Part shown: in pieces, positions 10,064-17,786 of the stretch
How positions within the stretch are numbered: the first letter of the stretch is position 1
Layout of the letters: every line of letters starts with the position of its first letter
NCBI GenBank assembly: GCA_964428835.1
Contig: CAYRZQ010000007.1
Coordinates: forward strand, 1 to 64,000
DNA length: 64,000 bases
Direction: 5' to 3'
Source: JAIXWP01 sp964428835
Lineage (GTDB): Bacteria > Bacteroidota > Bacteroidia > Flavobacteriales_D > Sanyastnellaceae
Made by a program: the position numbers and the translations under genes
The notes under the pieces: model-generated
Databases searched by the model: none
Told to the model about the DNA's origin: nothing
The model's input: only the letters and a program-made list of their open reading frames with translations

Positions 10064-11134
10064 ATGAAACATTACTTATTTGCGATTTGTCTTTTTTTGG
10101 CCTCATGTGGTATCCAACCCAACCATGAATCGTCAAAACTTCAAGGTAAATCTCAAAAACCAAAATATGCTCAGGGCTTCGAAATCATTGAATTTGGTGA
10201 TAAAAAACAAGTCATTCTATTTGATCTCGAAAACCCAGGCGACACTTTGGAAGTTATTGAAATAAGTCAAACTTCTAAAAATATCGCTTGCCTATCTACT
10301 ACCCACCTTTCTTATTTCGACAAACTCAATCAATTAGAAGCTGTCAAAGGTGTAGCTTTTGCCAACTTGGTGCGCAATGTCAACGCTCGCAAGGCCATCG
10401 ATGCCAATCAACTTTTAAATCTTAGTTCCGCCGATGATGTAGATATTGAGATGCTTTTGTCCATAAAACCCGATTGGTTTTTTGTTTATCCTTACGGACA
10501 TGGTAGCTATGAAAAATATACATCAAAGGGAATACGTTGCTTTCCAGTATCGGAATACCTTGAAAAGCATCCCCTGGGAAGAGTTGAATGGATTAAAGTA
10601 TTTGGCGCTGTTTGCGGCGAAGACGCTCTTGCCGAAAAAATCTTTCAATCTATCGAAGATGAATATGTGAATTTGAAAAACGAAAATTCAAAAAGATTCA
10701 ACACCAATAAACCTTGCGTTTTTACAGGAAGTGAAGAAGGTGGAATATGGTATGCCCCTCCTGGCAACAGTTTTCAAGCAATTCTCATTAACGATGCGGG
10801 CGGTAGTTACATCCTTTCAGACTCGATTTCAAACAAAAATATTACTCTGCCATTTGAAACGCTCATCGACTTGGCATTCGACTGCGATTTTTGGGGAAGA
10901 GTCGAATATGCCGAAAATGACCTCACTTATGAGGCTATTGCTGCCGAAGATAACCGATACCAAAAAATCAATGCCTACAAGAACAAGCAGGTTTTCTATT
11001 GCAACACAAATGTGAGAGACTACTTCGGAGACGCGGTAATTGAACCTCATCTGATATTAAAAGACCTTACAGAAATCCTTCATCCATCAGGAGGAAATCA
11101 TTCGTTCAAGTATTTTGAACCTGTAAAAAACTAA
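10064..11134 (+). CDS. BtuF/FecB-like ABC transporter substrate-binding lipoprotein
   Basis: From ATG at 10064 the protein has 356 residues with a lipoprotein signal (MKHYLFAICLFLASC, lipid Cys15); an earlier in-frame start at 10016 would put 16 polar residues ahead of it. The body follows the helical-backbone periplasmic binding protein pattern of vitamin B12/iron-siderophore carriers: IACLSTTHLSYFDKLNQLEA, then VDIEMLLSIKPDWFFVYPYG, a mid-protein linker, FTGSEEGGIWYAPPGNSFQ and a C-terminal lobe. It would capture a metal chelate in the periplasm. No permease or ATPase gene is adjacent. It is divergent from the carboxyltransferase gene, and its last 4 bases overlap the stop of the convergent barrel gene. 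Ligand unknown. Confidence 0.78.
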   Translation: MKHYLFAICLFLASCGIQPNHESSKLQGKSQKPKYAQGFEIIEFGDKKQVILFDLENPGDTLEVIEISQTSKNIACLSTTHLSYFDKLNQLEAVKGVAFANLVRNVNARKAIDANQLLNLSSADDVDIEMLLSIKPDWFFVYPYGHGSYEKYTSKGIRCFPVSEYLEKHPLGRVEWIKVFGAVCGEDALAEKIFQSIEDEYVNLKNENSKRFNTNKPCVFTGSEEGGIWYAPPGNSFQAILINDAGGSYILSDSISNKNITLPFETLIDLAFDCDFWGRVEYAENDLTYEAIAAEDNRYQKINAYKNKQVFYCNTNVRDYFGDAVIEPHLILKDLTEILHPSGGNHSFKYFEPVKN

Positions 11135-11799
11135 GGGCGTATTCTGAAAACAAGTCCAAGGGAAAAGTCAACTCCTCGGGCTTCTAACGTAGCTTCATAA
11201 TTACTCAAATTAACTGAAGAGTTCTGTAGGCTATACTCTTCAAGGTCAAAAATGTGAGTATCATAGCCGAGACTTACATTAAAACCTAGTGGACTATTGC
11301 CAAAGAACTTGGAATAACCCAGGTTGAGTTTTATACCTCGCCCGCGATATGTAGCAATGGCCTCAGACACGACTCCCAAATTCGTCTCTCTTTCTCTTAT
11401 TTCAAGAGCCGATCTGTGAAATCCCAAACCTAAAAACAAACGAGACTTTTCCCTGCTAAGCAGATTAAATTCTCCTGAAAGACCTATTACTACAAAAGAA
11501 TTACTCTTACCGGTATTGTCTTCTTCTGGATCATAAATGTAGGAACCAAATTTCATATCGATACCAGCTGTAATTCTGTTGGTGAAGTCGTACCGCAAAT
11601 CTAGATTTAGGTGTTGGGTTGCTGCTCCGCTTGTATCTCTATCATTAAGCTCAAGCCCTCCGAATGTGAGGGTTGACTCCGATAACGTGGCATAGCCTGC
11701 AAGTCCATAACTCGCCCTGACTTGAATCTCCTTCTCCCTCTGCGAATAGACCACTGAGCACAAAAATGCTGTAATGATGAGCAATAGAATCTTCTTCAT
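11131..11799 (-). CDS. small outer-membrane beta-barrel protein, unassigned
   Basis: From ATG at 11799 the protein has 222 residues with a clear signal peptide (MKKILLLIITAFLCSVVYSQ); the longer reading from 11826 adds nine residues ahead of it and is rejected. After the signal it alternates short hydrophobic/aromatic strands with turns (LNLDLRYDFTNRITAGIDMK, SRLFLGLGFHRSALEIRER, FNVSLGYDTHIFDLE) and ends GLVFRIRP, typical of an eight- to ten-strand barrel. No conserved domain was recognised. A TATATTTG box lies 6 nt upstream of the start. It converges on the binding-protein gene with a 4-bp overlap at the stop codons. Confidence 0.65.
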   Translation of the reverse strand: MKKILLLIITAFLCSVVYSQREKEIQVRASYGLAGYATLSESTLTFGGLELNDRDTSGAATQHLNLDLRYDFTNRITAGIDMKFGSYIYDPEEDNTGKSNSFVVIGLSGEFNLLSREKSRLFLGLGFHRSALEIRERETNLGVVSEAIATYRGRGIKLNLGYSKFFGNSPLGFNVSLGYDTHIFDLEEYSLQNSSVNLSNYEATLEARGVDFSLGLVFRIRP

Positions 11800-11805
11800 A
11801 GTGAC

Positions 11806-11813
11806 CAAATATA
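11806..11813 (-). promoter_or_regulatory. Bacteroidetes -7 box (TATATTTG)
   Basis: The minus strand reads TATATTTG, an exact TAnnTTTG match, 6 nt upstream of ATG 11799. No good TTG -33 element was seen at the usual distance. Confidence 0.45.
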
Positions 11814-11822
11814 ATAAAAAGG

Positions 11823-11856
11823 ACAAAAAAAAGAGGCTGTCTTTGCAGACAGCCTC
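11823..11856 (-). terminator. intrinsic terminator of the sigma-factor operon
   Basis: GAGGCTGTC (11833-11841) pairs perfectly with GACAGCCTC (11848-11856) around a 6-nt loop; on the minus strand the stem is followed by eight T (A tract 11825-11832). It lies downstream of the 66-residue gene. Confidence 0.9.
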
Positions 11857-11879
11857 GGTTAATATTTTGTGACTTAAGC

Positions 11880-12080
11880 TCAGTTCAAAATTACATGAAC
11901 CTGCTTCATTCTTTTTGAAGTTCGCACACTCAACGCTTTTGAATAATCCAAAATGTTACGGAGGCAAGCTTCACTAGGCTCCACATCATTGTCGTGGGCT
12001 GCCTTTGGTAGGACATCTTCTACCATTTTTCTTTCGTTTTGAGTAAAATCTACTAAATCTTGAAGTGTAAAATGGGACAT
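11880..12080 (-). CDS. 66-residue protein paired with ECF sigma factor
   Basis: This small acidic-to-basic soluble protein (ATG at 12080) lies 67 nt downstream of the ECF sigma gene on the same strand and just before a strong terminator, so the two probably share a transcript. It is not membrane-bound and has no Zn-finger anti-sigma motif (HxxxCxxC is absent; only one Cys). The C-terminal pattern LRNILDYSKALSVRTSK followed by a final LN resembles short proteins I recall from other Bacteroidetes, but I cannot name a family. A role in sigma-factor control is possible from position alone. Confidence that it is a real gene is good; function is unknown. Confidence 0.65.
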   Translation of the reverse strand: MSHFTLQDLVDFTQNERKMVEDVLPKAAHDNDVEPSEACLRNILDYSKALSVRTSKRMKQVHVILN

Positions 12081-12147
12081 AGGCGAGATTTATTTTATGA
12101 CCTGCTAACGTCCCATTTCTAACTTTATTATAACATCCTCATTTTTT

Positions 12148-12735
12148 TTATGAAAGTGTCATTTCAATCTGATGCTTCTCAATAAGCTTACGGAGATTGA
12201 TTAAAGCATAGCGCATTCTACCTAGAGCTGTATTGATACTTATATTCAATGAATCAGAGATTTCCTTGAAACTCATATCATAGTACAATCTCATCATTAC
12301 GATCTCTTTCTGCTCGGCAGGAAGCTGATTCAATAACTTCTTCGCATCCGAGAGCACTTGCTTATTAATATTCATCTGCTCTGAATTTTTTTCACCACTA
12401 CCAATGTAGTCAAACGGATCGTAATCATCGTTTGCACGACTCATAGGCATCTTTTTCTTCACTCGAAAATAATCGATGCAGAGATTGTGGGCGATACGCA
12501 TGATCCAAGCGCTGAATTTCCCCTCCTCATTGTACTGTCCATCCTTCAAAGCTTGAATGGCTTTCATAAAAGTGTCTTGAAAAATGTCTTCTGCGGCAGC
12601 TCTGTCTTTAACGTACATAGTAATCTTGCCGAAAACTCTGCTTTTGTAACGCTTCAACAATTCTTGGAAACATTCCTCATGCCCACGAATGTAGGCTTCT
12701 ACCAACTGACGATCTGTGTGTTCACTAAGACGCAT
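12148..12735 (-). CDS. ECF-type RNA polymerase sigma factor
   Basis: This 195-residue protein contains sigma region 2 (residues about 20-90, with AAAEDIFQDTFMKAIQALKD and FSAWIMRIAHNLCIDYFR) and region 4 (about 135-185, with LPAEQKEIVMMRLYYDMSFK and a helix-turn-helix in ISDSLNISINTALGRMRYAL). It directs core polymerase to a regulon probably linked to envelope or stress functions, which is inferred from the class. There is no adjacent membrane anti-sigma/TonB receptor set of the FecI-FecR type; instead a 66-residue gene follows. The imperfect palindrome at 12822-12848 lies 87 nt upstream of its start. Confidence 0.92.
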   Translation of the reverse strand: MRLSEHTDRQLVEAYIRGHEECFQELLKRYKSRVFGKITMYVKDRAAAEDIFQDTFMKAIQALKDGQYNEEGKFSAWIMRIAHNLCIDYFRVKKKMPMSRANDDYDPFDYIGSGEKNSEQMNINKQVLSDAKKLLNQLPAEQKEIVMMRLYYDMSFKEISDSLNISINTALGRMRYALINLRKLIEKHQIEMTLS

Positions 12736-13040
12736 AACGACCTCCTCTTTTATTGAGTTCTACTTGATTTTGATTAGAACAAAGAGTAAAGTCTGTCTAT
12801 AGGCGCAATTGTGTCTTAGTTGGATTTGTTCCGTAACGAAGCAAATCCTTGATTATTGTTATTCCCGAAATTTTCTTTCGGCTATGACAAAAATACGTTT
12901 TTTTTTCTAAATACCCTACCCTACCCTAATTTTTTAACACAAGAATTTGTTTTTCAATACATTACAACTAATGAACAACCGCTAAAAAAAGTGGTTTCTC
13001 TTTCGACATTTGCATTCCCTCTCCTATAGTTGATAGCGAT
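12736..13040. other. divergent intergenic region between sigma factor and uvrA
   Basis: These 305 bases hold no ORF worth calling. They contain an imperfect palindrome (12822-12848), an AT-rich stretch with CCCTACCCTACCCTAA near 12915, and a weak -7-like ACATTTG near 13007 ahead of uvrA. Both flanking genes must be started from here. Confidence 0.6.
12822..12848. promoter_or_regulatory. imperfect palindrome, possible operator
   Basis: GGATTTG (12822-12828) and CAAATCC (12842-12848) are perfect inverted repeats 13 nt apart, and the pairing extends inward by one wobble and several further pairs. No T tract follows, so it is not a terminator. Its place between two divergent genes suggests a regulator site or RNA hairpin in the sigma-factor leader. 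Confidence 0.35.
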
Positions 13041-15833
13041 ATGAAGAAAAAAAATCAAATTACAGAAGATCCAAAACAAAACATAATCATCAAAGGTGCG
13101 AGGGTCCATAACCTGAAGAATGTCTCTGTAACCATTCCCAGAAATAAACTGACCGTTATCACTGGACTTAGCGGCAGCGGAAAATCAAGCCTTGCCTTCG
13201 ATACGCTTTTCGCAGAAGGACAAAGAAGATACGTTGAAAGTCTTTCCAGCTATGCCCGACAATTTCTAGGACGCCTAGACAAACCGGAGGTGGACAGTAT
13301 TATAGGAATTTCTCCAGCAGTTGCAATCGAACAGAAAGTGACCAGCCGCACTTCGCGATCTACCGTTGGAACAACCACTGAAATTTATGACTACATGAAG
13401 CTTCTGTTTGCCCGCATCGGTAGAACATATTCACCAGTGAGCGGCAAAGAAGTAGTAAGGCACCGTGTAGAAGATGTGATCGACTTTATTTTTTCTCAAA
13501 AAGAAGAAGAAAGAATTTATGTTCTGTCCATGCTGGATATGAGCAAAGAGAAAGATCCTTTGAAAAAATTTGATATCCTTCAACAACAAGGTTTCACTCG
13601 CATCAAGTGGAATCAAGATATTGTAAAGTTATCCGACATATCAGAAAAGCCAAAAGCAAAAGACGAACTGTATATTCTTATTGACCGCGCTACAGCATCA
13701 CAAGACGACGAGAATCGCAGCAGACTCTCAGACTCAATTGGATCAGCTTTTTTTGAAGGGCATGGCGAATGCTATATCGAACTTGTTGACTCCAAACAAA
13801 TCCATCACTTCTCCAATCGCTTTGAGTTGGACGGAATTACATTCGAAGAACCATCACTAAATCTATTCAGTTTCAACAATCCCATTGGAGCCTGCAAAAC
13901 CTGCGAAGGCTTTGGAAGTATCATTGGTATTGATGAAAATTTGGTCATTCCTAATAAATCAAAATCTCTGTACGATGACGCAGTAGCGCCATGGAAAGGA
14001 GAAAAGATGAGTGAGTGGAAAGATCAGTTTGTAATGGCCGCTCGCAAAGTGGACTTCCCGATACACAAGCCATACAGCGAACTCAACCAAAAGCAAATCG
14101 ACCAGTTATGGAACGGCACATCACACGCCTCAGGAATTCATGAGTTCTTTAAATTCCTTGAAAGCGAATCTTATAAAATTCAATATAGAGTAATGCTAAG
14201 CCGCTATCGCGGTAAAACAAAATGTCCCGACTGCAAAGGAACTCGACTTCGAAAAGATGCCAACTATGTGAAGGTAAACGGCAAGGGCATCAGTGACCTT
14301 GTGAACATGCCTGTTGGATCTTGCTATGATTTTTTTCAATCTATTCAACTAACAGCTCACGAAGAAAAAGTAGCGCAAAGGATTCTTACAGAAATCCGCA
14401 ATCGCCTAAAATATTTGACAGAAGTAGGACTGGAGTATCTAACGCTCAATCGACTTTCAAATACACTTTCTGGTGGGGAATCTCAACGCATCAATCTTGC
14501 AACAAGTCTTGGGAGTAGTCTCGTAGGATCAATGTACATTCTCGACGAGCCGAGCATTGGCCTGCACCCAAGAGATACCCAGCGATTAATCACAGTGCTC
14601 AAAGCCTTAAAAGAACAAGGCAATACTGTCATTGTAGTTGAGCACGATGAAGAAATTATGCGAAACTCCGACATGATGGTTGATATGGGACCAGAAGCTG
14701 GTTCTAATGGTGGTAATGTGGTCTTCACTGGAGATATTCAGGAATTAATCAAAAAAGGGAACAGTCTCACAGCAGACTATCTAAATGGAAAAAAAGAAAT
14801 CAAAATCTCTAAAAAACACAAACCAGGAAAAGATAAAATCATTGTCAAAGGTGCGCGAGAGAATAATCTTAAAAACATTGATGTCGAAATACCCCTTCAT
14901 TGTTTCACCGTGATTAGCGGGGTTAGCGGCTCTGGAAAGTCAAGCCTGGTGAGGGATATTCTCTATCCTGCATTAAAAAAAGAGTTAGGTGGATTTGGTG
15001 ATGCTCCCGGAGCATTCGACGGTTTGGAAGGAAGTATTAAATCGCTTAAGTCGGTTGAATTTGTTGATCAAAACCCAATTGGTAAAAGCAGTCGCTCGAA
15101 CCCTGTCACTTATGTGAAAGCTTGGGACGAGGTCCGCACACTTTACGCTTCACAAGGTCTTGCAAAACAGCGCGGCTATAAGCCAACGCATTTCAGCTTT
15201 AACGTAGATGGGGGTCGCTGCGAAGCATGTGAAGGCGAAGGCTACCAAACTATCGAAATGCAATTCATGGCAGATATAAAATTGGTCTGCGAGTCATGTA
15301 AGGGAAAGCGTTTTAAAGAAGAAGTACTCGAAGTTCAATACAAAGGTAAAAGTGTGAGCGATGTGCTGGATATGACCGTTGACGACGCCATAATTTTATT
15401 TGAAGAGGAAAAAGATAAGACCATTAATAAAAACCTACTCTCTAAATTATATCCGCTACAAAAGGTTGGACTTGGATACATTGGTTTGGGACAAAGCTCA
15501 AGCAGCCTCAGTGGTGGCGAAGCTCAACGCATTAAACTAGCGACTTTCTTGACCCTTGGTGCATCACAAAATCATACTCTTTTCATTTTTGACGAACCCA
15601 CTACAGGCCTCCATTTCCATGATGTCCAAAAATTAATGGAAAGCTTTTGCGCACTGCTCGACAACGGTCACAGTATAATTGCAGTAGAGCATAACCCTGA
15701 TGTAATGAAAAGCGCCGACTGGCTCATTGACCTTGGCCCTGAGGGAGGAGAAAAGGGAGGACAACTAGTTTATGCTGGTGAACCATTGGGGATTAAAAAG
15801 GTTAAACATTCTCACACAGCTCAGTTTATATAA
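13041..15833 (+). CDS. uvrA: excinuclease ABC subunit A
   Basis: The 930-residue protein is the damage-recognition ATPase of nucleotide excision repair; it dimerises, loads UvrB on damaged DNA and acts in the cytoplasm. Two ABC modules are visible: Walker A TGLSGSGKSSLAF (about 41-53) with the UvrA signature RRYVESLSSYARQFL, signature LSGGESQRI, and Walker B MYILDEPSIGLHPRD; second Walker A SGVSGSGKSSLVRD, LSGGEAQRIKLA and LFIFDEPTTGLHFHD. Zinc-binding pairs CKTCEGFG/CPDCKG and CEACEGEGYQ/CESCKGKRF are intact. Length is typical. msrB starts 2 nt after its stop, so excision repair and methionine sulfoxide repair are probably co-transcribed. Whether the genome has a second uvrA cannot be seen. 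Confidence 0.97.
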   Translation: MKKKNQITEDPKQNIIIKGARVHNLKNVSVTIPRNKLTVITGLSGSGKSSLAFDTLFAEGQRRYVESLSSYARQFLGRLDKPEVDSIIGISPAVAIEQKVTSRTSRSTVGTTTEIYDYMKLLFARIGRTYSPVSGKEVVRHRVEDVIDFIFSQKEEERIYVLSMLDMSKEKDPLKKFDILQQQGFTRIKWNQDIVKLSDISEKPKAKDELYILIDRATASQDDENRSRLSDSIGSAFFEGHGECYIELVDSKQIHHFSNRFELDGITFEEPSLNLFSFNNPIGACKTCEGFGSIIGIDENLVIPNKSKSLYDDAVAPWKGEKMSEWKDQFVMAARKVDFPIHKPYSELNQKQIDQLWNGTSHASGIHEFFKFLESESYKIQYRVMLSRYRGKTKCPDCKGTRLRKDANYVKVNGKGISDLVNMPVGSCYDFFQSIQLTAHEEKVAQRILTEIRNRLKYLTEVGLEYLTLNRLSNTLSGGESQRINLATSLGSSLVGSMYILDEPSIGLHPRDTQRLITVLKALKEQGNTVIVVEHDEEIMRNSDMMVDMGPEAGSNGGNVVFTGDIQELIKKGNSLTADYLNGKKEIKISKKHKPGKDKIIVKGARENNLKNIDVEIPLHCFTVISGVSGSGKSSLVRDILYPALKKELGGFGDAPGAFDGLEGSIKSLKSVEFVDQNPIGKSSRSNPVTYVKAWDEVRTLYASQGLAKQRGYKPTHFSFNVDGGRCEACEGEGYQTIEMQFMADIKLVCESCKGKRFKEEVLEVQYKGKSVSDVLDMTVDDAIILFEEEKDKTINKNLLSKLYPLQKVGLGYIGLGQSSSSLSGGEAQRIKLATFLTLGASQNHTLFIFDEPTTGLHFHDVQKLMESFCALLDNGHSIIAVEHNPDVMKSADWLIDLGPEGGEKGGQLVYAGEPLGIKKVKHSHTAQFI

Positions 15834-15835
15834 CC

Positions 15836-16228
15836 ATGGAAAAGCTCATTAAATCAGAGGAGGAGTGGAAAAAAGAACTCACTCCAGAACAATACCGAAT
15901 TCTCAGGGAAAAAGGTACAGAAAGAGCCTTTACAGGAGAATATTGGGACAATCACGAAGAAGGGATATACGTCTGCGCAGGATGTGGCGAACCACTATTT
16001 CACAGCAATACCAAATTTGATAGTGGTAGTGGATGGCCCAGCTATTATGCCGCACTCAACGAACGCAACATAGAAGAACAGCGCGATTTGAGTTTCGGAA
16101 TGATTCGTACTGAAGTGCATTGTGCAAAATGCGGTGGTCATTTGGGACACCTTTTCGACGACGGTCCCAAGCCCACTGGTATGCGCTATTGCATCAACAG
16201 CGGCTCTCTTAAGTTCAAAAAAGCCTAA
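15836..16228 (+). CDS. msrB: peptide-methionine (R)-S-oxide reductase
   Basis: This 130-residue stand-alone MsrB reduces R-methionine sulfoxide in proteins. Zinc ligands are present as two CxxC pairs (Cys47/Cys50 and Cys96/Cys99), with the family motifs FDSGSGWPSYY, RTEVHCAKCGGHLGHLFDDG and the catalytic Cys119 in GMRYCINSGSLKF. There is no signal peptide, so it works in the cytoplasm. It follows uvrA by 2 nt. The convergent gene ends 3 nt downstream, with no terminator visible between. Confidence 0.96.
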   Translation: MEKLIKSEEEWKKELTPEQYRILREKGTERAFTGEYWDNHEEGIYVCAGCGEPLFHSNTKFDSGSGWPSYYAALNERNIEEQRDLSFGMIRTEVHCAKCGGHLGHLFDDGPKPTGMRYCINSGSLKFKKA

Positions 16229-16231
16229 GTA

Positions 16232-16816
16232 TTACTTCTTTTTTGATTTCGTATCGAAAGTTACGTTGTGCTTTTGAAATACTGCACCCGTCTTGTCTCG
16301 CCCCATCACATTAAAGTAGCCACTGATATCACCTTCTGTGGTGAGTTGGGCTACTAAGACGCGTTTATCAGTTCCCGCATAACCCAGTTTTGAACCGGGT
16401 AAGCAATACCATGCGCCATCGGAAGTTGCAATTGGACCGCCCTTTTCAAACTCACTTGTATTGAGCAAGGTCTCTGTATTGTTGTCGTAATTGTCCTCAG
16501 CACCAATGGTGACGTAAGAATCATAGCGAACCTCAGCCTTTTCTTTTGCCAACTTTCGTCCGATTTGTTTTGAAGTAGTACCACCCAAGGGAGATTGGAA
16601 AAAAGGCTTCGTGCTTTTTATTTCCATAGGATGAGCGGGCTCACCATAAATCATGTGAACTTGATCGCTATCATTGGCCAAAACAATGTAAATTCTGTAT
16701 GTGCGACCTGCGACCGCACCACCATTATCTACCTGTTCGATTTCCACTCTCTGAAACTGAGCGAAAGCACCGACTGTCCAAAATAGAACAATTATTGACG
16801 AAAGTAAAGTTCTCAT
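16232..16816 (-). CDS. secreted protein sharing the N-terminal domain of the SprB-like adhesin
   Basis: The 194-residue protein has a signal peptide (residues 1-20, ending VGAFAQ) and no sorting domain. Compared by eye with residues 25-218 of the adhesin two genes upstream, the same landmarks appear in order: TYRIYIVL (39-46) vs TYEVYLRF, MIYGE (55-59) vs AIFGE, FFQS vs LFQS, YDSYVTIG (98-105) vs WDSYMTLG, DGAW vs DGGSFF, and RVLVAQLT (152-159) vs RIKIAQFT. It therefore looks like a free copy of that domain. Its ATG overlaps the TAA of the PorP/SprF gene by one base (TAATG), so it is translationally coupled to it. A structural or chaperone-like role at the outer membrane is inference; I know no named family. 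Confidence 0.75.
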   Translation of the reverse strand: MRTLLSSIIVLFWTVGAFAQFQRVEIEQVDNGGAVAGRTYRIYIVLANDSDQVHMIYGEPAHPMEIKSTKPFFQSPLGGTTSKQIGRKLAKEKAEVRYDSYVTIGAEDNYDNNTETLLNTSEFEKGGPIATSDGAWYCLPGSKLGYAGTDKRVLVAQLTTEGDISGYFNVMGRDKTGAVFQKHNVTFDTKSKKK

Positions 16817-17775
16817 TAGTTTACTACTTTGCTTCTCTGCAGACGACGTGGGCCAAGACTAGAATTTCTAAACTTCCCTTTCTTCTTTGGCATGTAATAA
16901 CCCAACAAAATCTCGTGTGTATGTGGGCTCAGAACACGAGCGCCCGTTGTGGTGATATCATAACTATATCCAAGGGTAAAGTCTTTCCAAATTCCACCTA
17001 ACATCAATGCCACTGCATCATTAGTACGATAAGTTATACCAGCCCAGGCTGCGCCAGAGTAGCTCACACGAACATTAAGATCCAATTGGGCTGGGGTTTG
17101 CTCTGTAAATCTTAAAAAACCACTACCCTGAACATCCCAAACATCATTCACGTAGTGTCTATAACTACCCATGAGTTGATAATGTCTTATGTTACGATTA
17201 TCCGAAGGACTGCCATCGCTATTTAGACGGAGTCGACTTTGAATCAACTGTGGTACAGAAAAACCAGCATAATACTTTTCACCATGGATAAGCATTCCAA
17301 AAGTAGCATCTACGTTAAAATGTGATTCTGCTTGAAAATCATTCAACGCCACGTCTGTCTGATCAACGACAATCAACTTGGAATTATCAAAGCGATATTG
17401 AGACCCATTTAAACTCAAACCAAAACTAACTTGGTCGGTATTATTAAGATCAAGATTGTAGGCTCCGGTGAGTTCAAATCCCGATTCGGAAATCGCTCCT
17501 CCCATATCGTCGCTATAAATAATTGCACCACCTCCCAATCCATTTCGGAATGATGTGTGAGCGCTGGCCATTATAGTAGTTGGCGCTCCTTCGAAACCCG
17601 CCCATTGATTGCGATAACTCACAAAAATGGGAGAATAACGTTGCGTACCAGCCACTGCTGGGTTTACCATAAAAGTATTTATAGGAAACTGTGTGCGTCT
17701 CGATATCTGCTGAGCAACGCCCTGATTTACCAATACCGAGAAGAAAAGGATGAAAGTGTAAATTCTAAATTTCAT
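16816..17775 (-). CDS. PorP/SprF family T9SS outer-membrane protein
   Basis: This 319-residue protein has a signal peptide (ending LVNQGVAQ) and the family pattern: FMVNPAVAGTQRYSPIFVSYRNQW near the start, GLGGGAIIYSDDMGG, NLDLNNTDQVSFGLS, and a C-terminal half with GAAWAGITYRTNDAVALMLG and ILLGYYMPKKKGKFRN. Such proteins are barrels that associate with the T9SS and are each needed for secretion or anchoring of a dedicated SprB-like partner. The gene sits 11 nt after the SprB-like adhesin gene, the usual substrate/SprF pairing, so the upstream protein is its likely client. Confidence 0.92.
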   Translation of the reverse strand: MKFRIYTFILFFSVLVNQGVAQQISRRTQFPINTFMVNPAVAGTQRYSPIFVSYRNQWAGFEGAPTTIMASAHTSFRNGLGGGAIIYSDDMGGAISESGFELTGAYNLDLNNTDQVSFGLSLNGSQYRFDNSKLIVVDQTDVALNDFQAESHFNVDATFGMLIHGEKYYAGFSVPQLIQSRLRLNSDGSPSDNRNIRHYQLMGSYRHYVNDVWDVQGSGFLRFTEQTPAQLDLNVRVSYSGAAWAGITYRTNDAVALMLGGIWKDFTLGYSYDITTTGARVLSPHTHEILLGYYMPKKKGKFRNSSLGPRRLQRSKVVN

Positions 17776-17786
17776 GGCTTCTGGTA

